Under the pieces are notes generated by a model. That model made no database searches. It had not been told where the DNA came from and saw nothing but the letters and a program-made list of their open reading frames with translations. From Kitasatospora sp. DSM 101779 (GTDB taxonomy: Bacteria; Actinomycetota; Actinomycetes; Streptomycetales; Streptomycetaceae): 47,145 nt of DNA. Shown here in pieces: positions 24,854 to 33,556 of this stretch (positions are counted from its first letter, which is position 1; every line of letters starts with the position of its first letter). Both the position numbers and the translations under genes were made by a program. The stretch is from NCBI RefSeq assembly GCF_025655475.1, contig NZ_JAHTIK010000001.1:203389-250533 (forward strand), written 5' to 3'.

Positions 24854-25039
24854 GTTCCCCTCGACCAGCCGACACCTGCCCGCACCGACGACGTCTGGGT
24901 CCGAAAGTCCGTCGGCGCTGGAGGCCTGGAGCCCGCTTGGTGTGCGACCCGAGACTGATGGGGGAATCACGGTCACCGCAGCCGTGTCGTCGCGCCGGCC
25001 ACGGGAGGACGGTCCGCGGAGAGAAGGGCCTGGAGACGG

Positions 25040-25780
25040 TCAGCCCGTGCCATCTCCTGGCGCGGTTTCCTGAACGAAGGTGTAGGGCGGCAGAGGTCCG
25101 TGCAGTCGGAGCCGGACGTCCTCGCCCCAGTCCTCGGCGAGTTCCTGCTGGGCCGCGGTGAACTCGTCGCTACGATCGTCCTCCACCAAGAAGGAGGCGC
25201 TGACGAAGTCCTCGCCGCGGGCCTCGTTCACGTGGACTTCCCGCGCGAACGGACGCAGCGCCTCGACGGCGTCGGCGGCGGCCGCTTTCTCTCGGGCCTG
25301 GACCTCCCGGGCGACGAGTTCGCCCAGGCGCATCTTGACGTTGGTATCGCCGGTGCGTCGGCTCTCCTCGTTCAGCTGCCGGGCCTCGGCGCTCTCCTGC
25401 AGGATCTGCCGGAGCAGCGCCTCTTCTTCGTACTGGCCCTTGAGGAGGTACTCCGTGCAGCCCGCCAGGGCCTCGAGCCGCTGGTGGTAGAAGTCGGCGC
25501 GGTCCTCCAGAGCGCCGCGCACCTGTGGTTCGTCGGAGGCGGTGGCGCCGAAACGGAGCGGCAGGACAGTGCCGTCCGCCATCAGGTGCTGCAGGACCTC
25601 CTGGTGGGCGAGGACGTCGCGGCGCCGGGCCCGCAGGCCGTCGGGCGCGGCGCTGACGATGGCGGTCAGGTTCGCGGTGCTGACGGTGGACAGTTCCTCG
25701 GGCGGATCGCCCACCCCTGTCATGCCGTCCAGCCGCGCGGGATGGGTCTGCGATGTGACTGCGTAGACGTAGAGGGCCAT
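25040..25780 (-). CDS. gvpF: Gas vesicle protein GvpF/GvpL
   Basis: A 246-residue protein of the GvpL/GvpF family. LYVYAVTSQ at the N-terminus, DVLAHQEVLQHLMADGTVLPLRFGA and VSASFLVEDDRSDEF are family hallmarks, and the length is normal. In gas vesicle clusters these minor proteins help nucleate or assemble GvpA shells. It is the last gene of a gvpA-gvpA-gvpF/L run; only 3 bases separate it from the upstream gvpA stop, with GGGAGG inside the end of gvpA, so translation is probably coupled. F or L cannot be separated firmly by eye; position after gvpA favours F. Confidence 0.88.
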   Translation of the reverse strand: MALYVYAVTSQTHPARLDGMTGVGDPPEELSTVSTANLTAIVSAAPDGLRARRRDVLAHQEVLQHLMADGTVLPLRFGATASDEPQVRGALEDRADFYHQRLEALAGCTEYLLKGQYEEEALLRQILQESAEARQLNEESRRTGDTNVKMRLGELVAREVQAREKAAAADAVEALRPFAREVHVNEARGEDFVSASFLVEDDRSDEFTAAQQELAEDWGEDVRLRLHGPLPPYTFVQETAPGDGTG

Positions 25781-25783
25781 GTC

Positions 25784-26215
25784 TCAGTCCTCCCGGGACC
25801 TGGTTCGGCGCGCCGCGCGCGGCTTGGCGGCGGGTTCCTCGTCGCGGTCCTGTGTGTACTGGCGGATCGTGTCCGTCACCGCCTCGACCGCCCCGGTGAG
25901 CGCGCCCTTGCTCTTCCCGTGGCTTCCGTCCTCCGTCAGCTCGCCGGGAAGATCCAGAAGCCGGGTCGGCGCCTTGCGCCCCGACTCCAAGTCGAGGCGG
26001 TTGCAGGCCTCCGCGAACCGCAGGTAGGTGTCCACGCTGGCGACCACGACCCGAGCGTCGATCTTCAGGATCTCGATCCCGACCAGGGAGACCCGCACGA
26101 ACACGTCGATGACCAGACCCCGGTCCAGGATCAGTTCCACGACGTCGTACAGCGTGCCGGTACTCGCGCCTCCCGTCGCAGGCCGGCCTCCGCCGCTCTG
26201 CGGTACCACAGTCAT
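25784..26215 (-). CDS. gvpA: Gas vesicle structural protein GvpA, copy 1
   Basis: A 143-residue GvpA. The core [32 protein letters not shown] and [20 protein letters not shown] is the highly conserved shell-forming region (about residues 22-76). The C-terminal 65 residues are charged and variable, as usual in Streptomyces GvpA. ATG 26215 has AAAGGAG 8 nt upstream. It follows a close paralogue at 26939 and has its own SigB-like promoter at 26404-26427. The shell protein forms a gas-permeable wall in the cytoplasm; function in Streptomyces remains unclear. Confidence 0.93.
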   Translation of the reverse strand: MTVVPQSGGGRPATGGASTGTLYDVVELILDRGLVIDVFVRVSLVGIEILKIDARVVVASVDTYLRFAEACNRLDLESGRKAPTRLLDLPGELTEDGSHGKSKGALTGAVEAVTDTIRQYTQDRDEEPAAKPRAARRTRSRED

Positions 26216-26388
26216 GGCGCTTCTCCTTTCTCGCGCCCGCCCACGTTCGTTCCGCATCCCCGGGAGGCCGGATCGCCGCCCGGCCCACGGACCGGATGCG
26301 TGTCTGGGGCCGGGACGTCGTTGTTCCCCGCGGGCCTTCCGAGCCGTGGGAGTCGGTGTCCACCGCGGCCGCCGGGCGGCACAGACTC

Positions 26389-26430
26389 CCGTGCCGCGCG
26401 CGTATACCCGAACCGGCCCCGCCAAACAGC
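26389..26430 (-). repeat. 42-base duplicated promoter module, copy 1
   Basis: This segment matches 27073-27114 with five differences in 42 bases. It holds the SigB-like promoter of gvpA copy 1, so the promoter was duplicated with the gene and the element was retained. Confidence 0.65.
26404..26427 (-). promoter_or_regulatory. SigB-type promoter of gvpA copy 1
   Basis: On the minus strand GTTTGG (26427-26422), 12 bases, GGGTAT (26409-26404). This is a near-perfect match to the GTTT-N14-GGGTAY pattern of SigB-type promoters. The leader to ATG 26215 would be about 180 nt. Confidence 0.6.
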
Positions 26431-26489
26431 AGTTGCCCCGGTGCACCTTCGCCATCGCCGTTGTGGGTCATGCAATGTGCGCTGCGGAT

Positions 26490-26939
26490 TCATTCGGTCC
26501 GGTGCCCGGTGCGCGGCCGCGCCGGACGCCGATGGTGGGGTGCGGCTTCGGTTGCACGGTCGTCGTCGCGCTCACGCAGGGTATCCGTGATCGACTCCAC
26601 GGCACTGGCGATGGCACCCTTGCTCTTCTTCCGGGCCACGCCTTCCACGGCCTTGCCCGTGCTGTCGCTGATCATGTCGGTGAGCTTGGCCGGGGCGTTG
26701 CGGCCGGACTCCAGGTCGAGGCGGTTGCAGGCCTCCGCGAACCGCAGGTACGTGTCGACGCTGGCCACGACGATCCGCACGTCGATCTTGAGGATCTCGA
26801 TCCCGAGCAGGGAGACCCGCACGAACACGTCGATGACCAGACCCCGGTCCAGGATCAGCTCCACGACGTCGTACAGCGTGCCGGTGCTCGCGCCTCCTGC
26901 TGCGCGCACGCCCGCACTGCTCTGCGGCACCACAGTCAT
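26490..26939 (-). CDS. gvpA: Gas vesicle structural protein GvpA, copy 2
   Basis: A 149-residue GvpA paralogue. The shell core is almost identical to that of copy 1, with small changes such as [18 protein letters not shown]. The C-terminal part (KLTDMISDSTGKAVEGVARK, then an arginine-rich tail) differs more. ATG 26939 has GAGGAGG 5 nt upstream. A SigB-like promoter lies at 27088-27111. Tandem gvpA copies with divergent tails suggest either dosage or two shell variants. No gvpG, gvpJ, gvpK, gvpO or gvpS is present in the window. Confidence 0.93.
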   Translation of the reverse strand: MTVVPQSSAGVRAAGGASTGTLYDVVELILDRGLVIDVFVRVSLLGIEILKIDVRIVVASVDTYLRFAEACNRLDLESGRNAPAKLTDMISDSTGKAVEGVARKKSKGAIASAVESITDTLRERDDDRATEAAPHHRRPARPRTGHRTE

Positions 26940-27072
26940 GGTGCCTCCTCTCGCTGGGCCCCTCGGCGCCGTCGCGCCGGTGGGGGCGTCTTCTCGTGGC
27001 CTGCCGGTCCCCGCCTCGCTGTCGGTTGGGGGTCTTCGCGGGGCGCGGGTACCGCCACGAGGCGTAGGCCTT

Positions 27073-27114
27073 CCGTGCCGCGTGCGTGTACCCGATCCGG
27101 CACCGCCCAACAGC
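27073..27114 (-). repeat. 42-base duplicated promoter module, copy 2
   Basis: Partner of 26389-26430, carrying the promoter of gvpA copy 2. Five substitutions separate the two copies; the -35 and -10 boxes stay recognisable. Confidence 0.65.
27088..27111 (-). promoter_or_regulatory. SigB-type promoter of gvpA copy 2
   Basis: On the minus strand GTTGGG (27111-27106), 12 bases, GGGTAC (27093-27088). It resembles the promoters at 20181 and 26404. The leader to ATG 26939 would be about 140 nt. Confidence 0.55.
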
Positions 27115-27575
27115 GACGCCCCCCACGTACAGGGTGCCGTCGTGTGTCCACCCCGTGTCCGATGAGCCCGTACGGGGCAACGGTGTGGTCGCGGTGCCGA
27201 CGAGCTCGCGCGTGGCTTCCTGCCGGATCAGTGGTACCGGCGGGACGGGCCGAACAGTCGACGGCCCGCACCTGTGACGGCGGACCCTGTCCCGGGCGCG
27301 AGGCGCAGCGCGTACACGGGTTCCCGCGACGGGCGCGCGGCGAGGCCGTGGCGGGGCCGTGGCGGGGCGCAGTCGGGTATGTGCGGGGCGCGGCAGGGAC
27401 GCGCCCCGGCACCGCCCGGGCGGCCGGGGCTGCTCGACCCGGCCCCGCCACCGGGCTCCACATGCGCGAATCCTCCCGGCCCGCGGCGCCGTGGGCAGTC
27501 GGCCCCGAACAATGCGCCGCCGCGTCGCCGCGGCAGGGTCCGGTCCTCGCCGCCGGTCTGGGGCAGGGTGCATTC

Positions 27576-28886
27576 ATGGACGAATACGACGTGGACGAGG
27601 CGTTGCAGCAGGCGCTGGACCGGTTGACCGCGCTGGCGCACATCAGCTCGGCGCTGGCCGGGACCCTCGATGCCCGGGCGGGACTGGAGCGGGCCTGCCG
27701 GATCCTCGCGCAGCGCCTGGGCGACTGGTGCGCCGTCGACCTGCTCGCCGACGACGGGAGCCGGGAACGGACCGCCGCTTCCCGCCGCGGCACCCCGCGG
27801 GCGGCCGGCGGCGAGCTGTCCGAGCCGCCGGAGAGTGCGTCGGGGCCGCTCGCGCGGGTGCTGCGCGGCGCGGGCCCGCTCCTCCTCACCGAGGCAGACC
27901 TGCGGCCCGTGCTCCGACGCGATCCCTGGGACGCCGCCGAGGACCATGTCTTGACGGAGCAGCAGGCCGTGTGTGCGATCGTCGCGCCCCTGCGGGTGCG
28001 CCGGGAAGTCCTGGGTGCGGTGACCGTCGCCCGCGCCGCCAACCGGCCCCCGCTCGCGGAGTCCGACCTCCCGCTGGTCGAGGACATCGCCCACCGGATC
28101 GCCCTCGCCATCGACAATGCCCGCCTCCACCGGGAGACCGAGCACATCGCCGAACGCCTCCAGCGCTCCCTGCTCCCGGCCCTCCCCCAGCCGGACCACC
28201 TCACCCTCGCCGCCCGCTACGCGCCCGCGCACGGCACCGCCGAGGTCGGCGGCGACTGGTACGACGCGTTCGTCCTGCCCACCGGACAGACCGCGCTGAT
28301 CATCGGCGACGTCACCGGCCACGACCTCAAAGCCGCGGTCACCATGAGTCAGCTGCGGAACATGCTCCGCGGCATCGCCTGCGACCGCCAGGAACCACCC
28401 GGTGCGATCCTGCACCGCCTCGACCTCGCCCAGCACGCCCTCTACCCCGCCACCACCGCCTCCTGCGTCTACGCCGTCGTCCAAGGGCCGGTGGGCGGGC
28501 CGTGGCAGCTCGACCACGCGAGCGCCGGCCACCCGCCGCCACTGCTCGTCACCCGCGACGGCGACGCCCACTTCCTCCAAGGCGGGGCCGGCGTCCTCCT
28601 CGGCGTCGACACCGCCCTGCCCCGCCCCAGCGCCACCGACCCCCTCCCACCCCTGTCCACCCTCCTGCTCTACACCGACGGCCTCATCGAACGCCGCGGC
28701 GAGAACCTGGACCGGGGCCTTGCAAGGCTGCGCCAGCACGCCGCCGCCCTCGCCCGCAAAACCCCCGGCACCCTCTGCGACGAACTCCTCGCCGGCCTCG
28801 CACCCGACGCCACCGACGACATCGCCCTCCTCGCCCTGCGAATCCCCGCCGCCGGCGCAGGCCGCACCGCGGGGAAACACCGGTGA
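27576..28886 (+). CDS. GAF-domain SpoIIE/PP2C-type serine phosphatase
   Basis: A 436-residue phosphatase. Residues 15-185 form a GAF sensor domain (RLTALAHISSALAGTLDARA, CAIVAPLRVRREVLGAVTVA, IALAIDNARLHRE). Residues 190-430 form the PP2C_SIG catalytic domain, with metal-binding motifs GGDWYDAF (225-232) and GDVTGHD (244-250), then SAGHPPPLL and TDGLIERRG. It would dephosphorylate STAS-type anti-sigma antagonists such as the one at 20264. No kinase or membrane segment is fused. ATG 27576 has only a weak ribosome site. The gene diverges from the gvp module. Confidence 0.93.
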   Translation: MDEYDVDEALQQALDRLTALAHISSALAGTLDARAGLERACRILAQRLGDWCAVDLLADDGSRERTAASRRGTPRAAGGELSEPPESASGPLARVLRGAGPLLLTEADLRPVLRRDPWDAAEDHVLTEQQAVCAIVAPLRVRREVLGAVTVARAANRPPLAESDLPLVEDIAHRIALAIDNARLHRETEHIAERLQRSLLPALPQPDHLTLAARYAPAHGTAEVGGDWYDAFVLPTGQTALIIGDVTGHDLKAAVTMSQLRNMLRGIACDRQEPPGAILHRLDLAQHALYPATTASCVYAVVQGPVGGPWQLDHASAGHPPPLLVTRDGDAHFLQGGAGVLLGVDTALPRPSATDPLPPLSTLLLYTDGLIERRGENLDRGLARLRQHAAALARKTPGTLCDELLAGLAPDATDDIALLALRIPAAGAGRTAGKHR

Positions 28887-29339
28887 GCACCGGCCGGGCC
28901 CGGGCTGTCGGCGGGCCGTCAGGGGGCGCTGCGGCGCGGCCCCGAAGACGGCCGGCTGGCTGGAGCGTCCCAGGCCGGAGGCCGGACCAGGGGCAGGCGC
29001 ACCTCAGGACGGGGGCGGCGGGCCGTGCGGCCGCACCCCGCATGCCGTCGGCGAGAACCGGTCCCGCCTCGCGGCCCTCGGCAGGCCGGGCGGGATGGCG
29101 CCTTCGCGGAGAACAGGATCCATGCGGCACAGGACGGACAGCACATCGGCACCCGCCTGGTGGTGGCGCGCCGCGACCAGGGCCGACCGGGACCGCTCGC
29201 ATCGTCAGCGCGCGCACAGGGTGGAGGAGCCGGCCCCGGCCGACGGCATGGCGGCCGAAGGGCCCGCGCTGCAGTGCGCCGGTGGATGAGGACCGCAGAG
29301 GCCCTGCGCGGCGGCCCGATCGTGAGGAAGGGCGCCGCC
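28887..29339. other. Intergenic region, nothing recognised
   Basis: About 450 bases between the GAF-phosphatase and the frameshifted STAS gene. Open frames are present on both strands without family motifs. Confidence 0.4.
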
Positions 29340-29720
29340 GTGACGAACGAGCTGAGGACCAGCACGAGGCGCATCGGGGGACGGGGCTCTGTGTGTTCGC
29401 CGGCGACCGGCACCAGGGCACCGCCACCGAGGCGCAGCAGGTACTGGACGAGGCCCTCGGTGGGCTCCCGGAGGTCCTTCCGGTGGATCTGAGCGGGGTG
29501 GAGCTGCTCGCCTCGGGTGGGTTGAACGCGCTGCTGCGGGCCCGGACCGCGGCTGCCGACCGGACAGTGCCGGTGGTCCTGGTCGCACCGAGCGCCGGAG
29601 CGCGTCGACTGCTGGAGGTCACGGAGGCCGCGGGGTTGCCCCCTGTCCACGGCACGGTCGAGGGAGGCGGCCCGGCACAGCGGGGAGCCGCCCGCCTCCG
29701 GCGCGTATACGGCGTAGGCG
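29340..29720 (+). pseudogene. Frameshifted STAS-domain gene
   Basis: From GTG 29340 the frame begins TNELRTSTRRIGGRG, a usual STAS N-terminus, but the continuation LCVFAGDRHQGTATEAQQVL, PVDLSGVELLASGGLNALLR and VVLVAPSAGARRLLEVTEAA lies in another frame. A single-base change in the five-G run at 29373-29378 would join the two. The phosphosite region is ASGG rather than the usual DSxG. In the second frame no stop occurs near the normal end, so the 3' end is also altered. A sequencing error at the G run is possible. Confidence 0.7.
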
Positions 29721-29769
29721 GGGCGGAATGCCACAGTCGGAACGTTCGGCCATCGACCGGGAACCTTCC

Positions 29770-29969
29770 TGTGTGGTTCGGCCTGCTGACGGACAAGCGG
29801 ATAACGCCGCGGAGTCCACAAGAACCTCCAGGCCCTGGAACGGGACGTCCGCGCCCGGATCGCCCGGTGGAACGACGACCCGAAGCCGTTCGTCTGGACG
29901 AAGGACGCCGACGAGATCCTCCAACGCCGCGCCGCATGTCTTGATCGAATTCCCGGCGCAGGACACTAG
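29770..29969 (+). pseudogene. IS630-family transposase C-terminal fragment
   Basis: WFGLLTDKRI (one frame) followed by GVHKNLQALERDVRARIARW, NDDPKPFVWTKDADEILQR and a TAG stop (another frame) is the conserved C-terminus of IS630-family transposases. The catalytic domain is missing. The stop codon lies at the 3' end of the oppositely oriented gene at 29966, so insertion may have defined that gene's end. Confidence 0.85.
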
Positions 29970-30598
29970 CGGGGCTCCGGGCGGTCCAGCGGGAAGTGGC
30001 GGATCACCGACGGCTTCCAGGCCTGCTCGGCCGGGTCGTGCCGCAGCGCGAACTGGCTGATCACCCGCTGGCCTCCCTCGTAGTCGCTGTACAGCACGTC
30101 GACCGTGAGCAGCTTCCCGGCGTCGATCGCGGCGGTCATCGCCCGGAACTCCGCGGCTGACGGGTCGCGGAACGCGCCCTGCCAGCAGCCGTGGTCGCCG
30201 GGCGCCAGGAAGATGTCCCGGACGTGGGCGGTGAACTCCGCCAGCGGCGGGTGGGCCCGCTCGGTCCGCACCTCGGGGGTCACGTGCCAGCTCTGAAGCA
30301 CGGCCAGGCCGGTGCCGACGTTCCGCAGCGAGATGGCCAGTTGCACGATGTCCTGGTGGACCTCGACCACCGCCCCGCCGCCGGGGACGGTGACGATCCG
30401 GCCCTCCACGAAGCGGGCGGTCAGCTCCGGGTCCTGCTCCCGCGAGGTCACCAGCAGCGGCTGCTGCCCGGCCAGCAGCGTGCGCTCGGCCGTGCGGGCG
30501 GAGCGGTTGGCGGAGCGGACGGAGGCGAAGGTCGCCACCGCCAGGACGAGCGTGCCGCCGGCGGTGGCCAGCGAGGAGATGGTCGCCCAGTCCGTCAC
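29966..30598 (-). CDS. Membrane-anchored hypothetical protein
   Basis: A 210-residue protein from GTG 30598. Residues 5-28 (WATISSLATAGGTLVLAVAT) form one membrane segment with a short outside N-terminus, followed by a basic stretch (RSANRSARTAERTLL) and a soluble domain of about 165 residues with VQLAISLRNVGTGLAVLQSW and LLTVDVLYSDYEGGQRVISQ. This layout is common for uncharacterised actinomycete proteins with a beta-sandwich cytoplasmic part. No catalytic motif is visible. Its stop codon overlaps the IS630 relic by four bases. Confidence 0.8.
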   Translation of the reverse strand: MTDWATISSLATAGGTLVLAVATFASVRSANRSARTAERTLLAGQQPLLVTSREQDPELTARFVEGRIVTVPGGGAVVEVHQDIVQLAISLRNVGTGLAVLQSWHVTPEVRTERAHPPLAEFTAHVRDIFLAPGDHGCWQGAFRDPSAAEFRAMTAAIDAGKLLTVDVLYSDYEGGQRVISQFALRHDPAEQAWKPSVIRHFPLDRPEPR

Positions 30599-30795
30599 GC
30601 CCGCAGGCTAGCCCCGCCCGCGACCGCCCGCATCCGGCCGCCGCTCGGAGCGCCCCGGCGAACCGCACCACCTGCAGGGCCTCCGCCTGCTGACTGTCTC
30701 GGCTGACCATCCGCGGCAGACGGTTCCTCGGTGTGCCCTACGGGGTGATGCGGCGACCGGGGCGTTTCTCCGCGGTGGGAGGGAACGCGCGACCC

Positions 30796-32262
30796 ATGGA
30801 CCACGAGAAGGCGCCGGTACTGGAAGCACTCGCCGCCTACCACCGGGACGGTCAGCTGCCGTTCACTCCGCCGGGGCACAAGCAGGGCCGCGGCACCGAC
30901 CCCCGGGTCCTCGAGGTGCTGGGTGCGGCGGTGTTCGCCTCCGACGTCCTGGCCACCTCGGGCCTGGACGACCGCACCTCCTCCCGGGGAATCCTGCAGG
31001 AGGCACAGGAGCTGATGGCGGACGCGGTCGGCGCACAGCACACGTTCTTCTCCACCTGCGGGAGTTCCCTGTCGGTGAAGTCGGCGATGCTGGCTGTCGC
31101 CGGCCCGCACGAGCAGCTGGTCGTGGGCCGGGACGCCCACAAAGCCGTCGTGTCCGGGCTGATCCTCTCCGGTATCCGGCCGATCTGGGCCGAGCCGGCC
31201 TGGGACGCGGACCTGCATCTGGCCCACCCGCCGACCGCGGAGACGTTCGCGAAGGCGTTCCAGGACAATCCGGATGCCAAGGGAGCGTTGGTGACCAGCC
31301 CGACGCCGTACGGGACGGGTGCGGACCTTCCGGCCATCGCGGAGGTGTGCCACCGGTGGGGCAAGCCGCTGATCGTGGACGAGGCGTGGGGGGCTCATCT
31401 GCCCTTCCACGACAAACTGCCGACGTGGGCGATGGACGCCGGCGCGGACGTGTGTGTCACCTCCGTCCACAAGATGGGCTCCGGACTCGAGCAGAGCTCG
31501 GTGTTCCACCTGCAGGGCGACCTTGTCGACCCGAAGGTCCTCAAACAGCGCGAGGACCTGCTGGGCACCACCAGCCCCTCCGTGCTGATCTACGCCGCCC
31601 TCGACGGCTGGCGCCGGCAGATGGTCCAGCACGGCAAGCAGCTCTACGACCACGCGCTCGACCTCGCCCACCGCACCCGCGGCGCCATTGACGGCGTCGA
31701 CGGCATGCACGTCCACGGCCGCGAGGACTTCTGCGGCCCCGGTCGAGCAGCCGACCTCGACCCGCTGCAGGTGATCGTCGACGTCAGCGCGCTGCACGTC
31801 AGCGGCTACGATGCCGGGGACTGGCTACGCGCCCACCACCACATCAACCTGCACGTCTGCGACCACCGGCGCATCAGCGCCCAACTCACCCACGCCGACG
31901 ACCAGCAGAGCACCACACGGCTGCTGAACGCCCTCACCGACCTCGCCGCCCACGCAGCCGATCTGCGCCCGGCCGCACCGATCCACATCCCCGACCCGCG
32001 AGAGCTGCGTCTGGAGCAGGTCATGATGCCCCGGGACGCGTTCTTCGGACCGACCGAACAGGTGCCTTGGAAGGACGCGGTGGGGCGGGTCACGGCGGAG
32101 ATGCTCACCCCCTACCCGCCCGGGATTCCCGCCGCCCTGCCGGGCGAACGCCTGAACGGGGACGTGCTGGCGTACCTGCACGAAGGCGTCCGGGCGGGCA
32201 TGGTGGTCCCGGACGCAGCCGATACCGGACTGGGCAGTGTCCGCGTCGCCGTCGAGCCGTGA
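30796..32262 (+). CDS. Orn/Lys/Arg decarboxylase-family protein
   Basis: A 488-residue PLP enzyme of the short (YaaO/SpeA-like) Orn/Lys/Arg decarboxylase branch. PPGHKQG at 25-31, FFSTCGSSLSVKSAML, the PLP-binding DEAWGAH at 195-201 and the Schiff-base lysine K226 in SVHKMGSG are all present. The C-terminal domain has LTPYPPGIPAALPGE, typical of the family. Amino-acid decarboxylation to a polyamine or cadaverine is expected, with arginine, lysine or ornithine as candidates. ATG 30796 has GGAGGG at about 13 nt; the upstream frame lacks family similarity. Confidence 0.92.
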   Translation: MDHEKAPVLEALAAYHRDGQLPFTPPGHKQGRGTDPRVLEVLGAAVFASDVLATSGLDDRTSSRGILQEAQELMADAVGAQHTFFSTCGSSLSVKSAMLAVAGPHEQLVVGRDAHKAVVSGLILSGIRPIWAEPAWDADLHLAHPPTAETFAKAFQDNPDAKGALVTSPTPYGTGADLPAIAEVCHRWGKPLIVDEAWGAHLPFHDKLPTWAMDAGADVCVTSVHKMGSGLEQSSVFHLQGDLVDPKVLKQREDLLGTTSPSVLIYAALDGWRRQMVQHGKQLYDHALDLAHRTRGAIDGVDGMHVHGREDFCGPGRAADLDPLQVIVDVSALHVSGYDAGDWLRAHHHINLHVCDHRRISAQLTHADDQQSTTRLLNALTDLAAHAADLRPAAPIHIPDPRELRLEQVMMPRDAFFGPTEQVPWKDAVGRVTAEMLTPYPPGIPAALPGERLNGDVLAYLHEGVRAGMVVPDAADTGLGSVRVAVEP

Positions 32263-32273
32263 GGGCAGCGCCG

Positions 32274-33371
32274 CTACGCGCCGGTGGTCTGTTCGATGAT
32301 CATCGAGACCAGAGCGCTGCGGCCCGCGGCGCGCAGCCGGCGCAGCTGACGGGCGGCACCGTTGCCGTCCCGCAGCAGGCGCTCCAGCACGGGGACGATG
32401 TGGCGCCGGTCCGCACTCTCCTCGATCACCGGGTCGATGTGGTCCAGCAGGGCGGCCACCGCGTCGCAGGCGTTGGACAGCCGGCCGGAGAGCGGGTCGA
32501 ACACCGTGCTCGTGCAGCCGTGCCGGGCACCGTGCCACACGGCGGCCGCGAGCACCTCCTGCTCAACGGGCGGGATGCCGTGCCCGGCTTCCGCGTCGCC
32601 GAGGGCTCGGACGGCAAGGGCGCGCACGATGCCGGCGAGCATCACCGCTTCGTCGGGACGCAGCTGGACGTCCATGGCGCGGATCTCCACGGTGGGGAAG
32701 TGCTCGGACAGGCGGATGTGCCAGTAGACCTGACCGATGTCGCGGATCAGCCCGCCCTCGACCAGCTCCCGGGTTCGCCGGTCGTAGTCGTCGGCGCCGT
32801 CGAAGACGGGCGGCGGCCCGCTGACGGGCCAGCGGCCGAAGACGATAGTGCGCCAGCTGGCGAAGCCGGTGTCCGTGTTCTGCCACAGTGGTGAATTCGC
32901 CGCGAGTGCGATCAGCAGCGGAAGCCATGGACGCAACCCGTTGATCACGGCGACACCCGCGCCGCGGTCGGGGATCCCGAGATGGACGTGCATGCCCGTG
33001 ATCAGCTGCTGGTCGGTGAGCAGCCGGGTGTCCGAATGCATGACGCGGTAGCGGGCGGTGTCCGTGATGGGTACCGGGAGGCGGTCGGTGAAGGGCGCCG
33101 CACCGCACGCGGCCAGTCGGCACCCCGCCTGCCGGGCAGCCTCGCCGAGGGCCAGGCGCATCCGCAGCAGGTGTCCACCGGCTTCCTCCAGCTCACGGCA
33201 GATGGGGGTGGCGACCTCCACCTGTGCCTGGAGCAGTTCCCGCTGGACCTCGCCGCGCTCCAGCCAGGGCTGGAGGCGCGCCGCCTCGCGCACCTGGGCG
33301 GCGCGGGCCACCGGCAGGCCCGTTGCCGCAGCCAGCAGGAGATATTCCTCTTCGATGCCGAGGGTCAGCAT
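32274..33371 (-). CDS. YbdK-type carboxylate-amine ligase (GCS2 family)
   Basis: A 365-residue enzyme. It begins MLTLGIEEEYLLL, the characteristic start of the YbdK/EgtA-like GCS2 family; MHVHLGIPD, NSPLWQNTDTGFASWR and HFPTVEIRAMDV are further family blocks with metal- and ATP-binding acidic residues. YbdK has weak glutamate-cysteine ligase activity, and relatives make various gamma-glutamyl or carboxylate-amine products. No clear ribosome site precedes ATG 33371; a GTG at 33401 with AGGA at 9 nt is an alternative. It is convergent with the decarboxylase gene and divergent from the CinA gene. Confidence 0.9.
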   Translation of the reverse strand: MLTLGIEEEYLLLAAATGLPVARAAQVREAARLQPWLERGEVQRELLQAQVEVATPICRELEEAGGHLLRMRLALGEAARQAGCRLAACGAAPFTDRLPVPITDTARYRVMHSDTRLLTDQQLITGMHVHLGIPDRGAGVAVINGLRPWLPLLIALAANSPLWQNTDTGFASWRTIVFGRWPVSGPPPVFDGADDYDRRTRELVEGGLIRDIGQVYWHIRLSEHFPTVEIRAMDVQLRPDEAVMLAGIVRALAVRALGDAEAGHGIPPVEQEVLAAAVWHGARHGCTSTVFDPLSGRLSNACDAVAALLDHIDPVIEESADRRHIVPVLERLLRDGNGAARQLRRLRAAGRSALVSMIIEQTTGA

Positions 33372-33556
33372 GTTGAGCAGGTACCCGTGTGCGGAAGGCA
33401 CATGCGGCGGTCCTGTCGAGGGTGCTGCGCGCGTCGCTATTCGGGCCGGCGGAACCGAGGAACCGGCGCCGCGCGCCCGGGTAGTCCGCGACCAACAGCT
33501 TTCGACGTGATTGTCGACCTGTGGCCGTCCGGGTTCGGCTGACTCAGGCTGGTGGC

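Larger units (their letters stand above)
26940..27575. other. Divergent control region of gvpA copy 2 and the GAF-phosphatase gene
   Basis: It holds the SigB-like gvpA promoter at 27088-27111 and the duplicated module around it. Further right (27112-27575) I see no gene. A GGGTAT at 27375-27380 on the plus strand lacks an acceptable -35 partner. Confidence 0.45.

Noticed and set aside
27375..27380. GGGTAT upstream of the GAF-phosphatase as a fifth SigB-like promoter
   Set aside because: No GTTT/GTTG-like or GNNT box lies 14-16 bases upstream.
27228..28880. Minus-strand open frame of 550 codons opposite the GAF-phosphatase
   Set aside because: Compositional shadow of the phosphatase gene; glycine/valine/glutamate-rich with no family match.
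25040..28886. Biosynthetic or phage-like gene cluster including the gvp genes
   Set aside because: GvpA can be mistaken for a small structural phage protein, but the GvpA and GvpF/L motifs are unambiguous and no phage genes are nearby.
27359..29944. Very long plus-strand open frame of 861 codons
   Set aside because: Most of it overlaps the GAF-phosphatase in the wrong frame; only the STAS part near its end is biologically meaningful.
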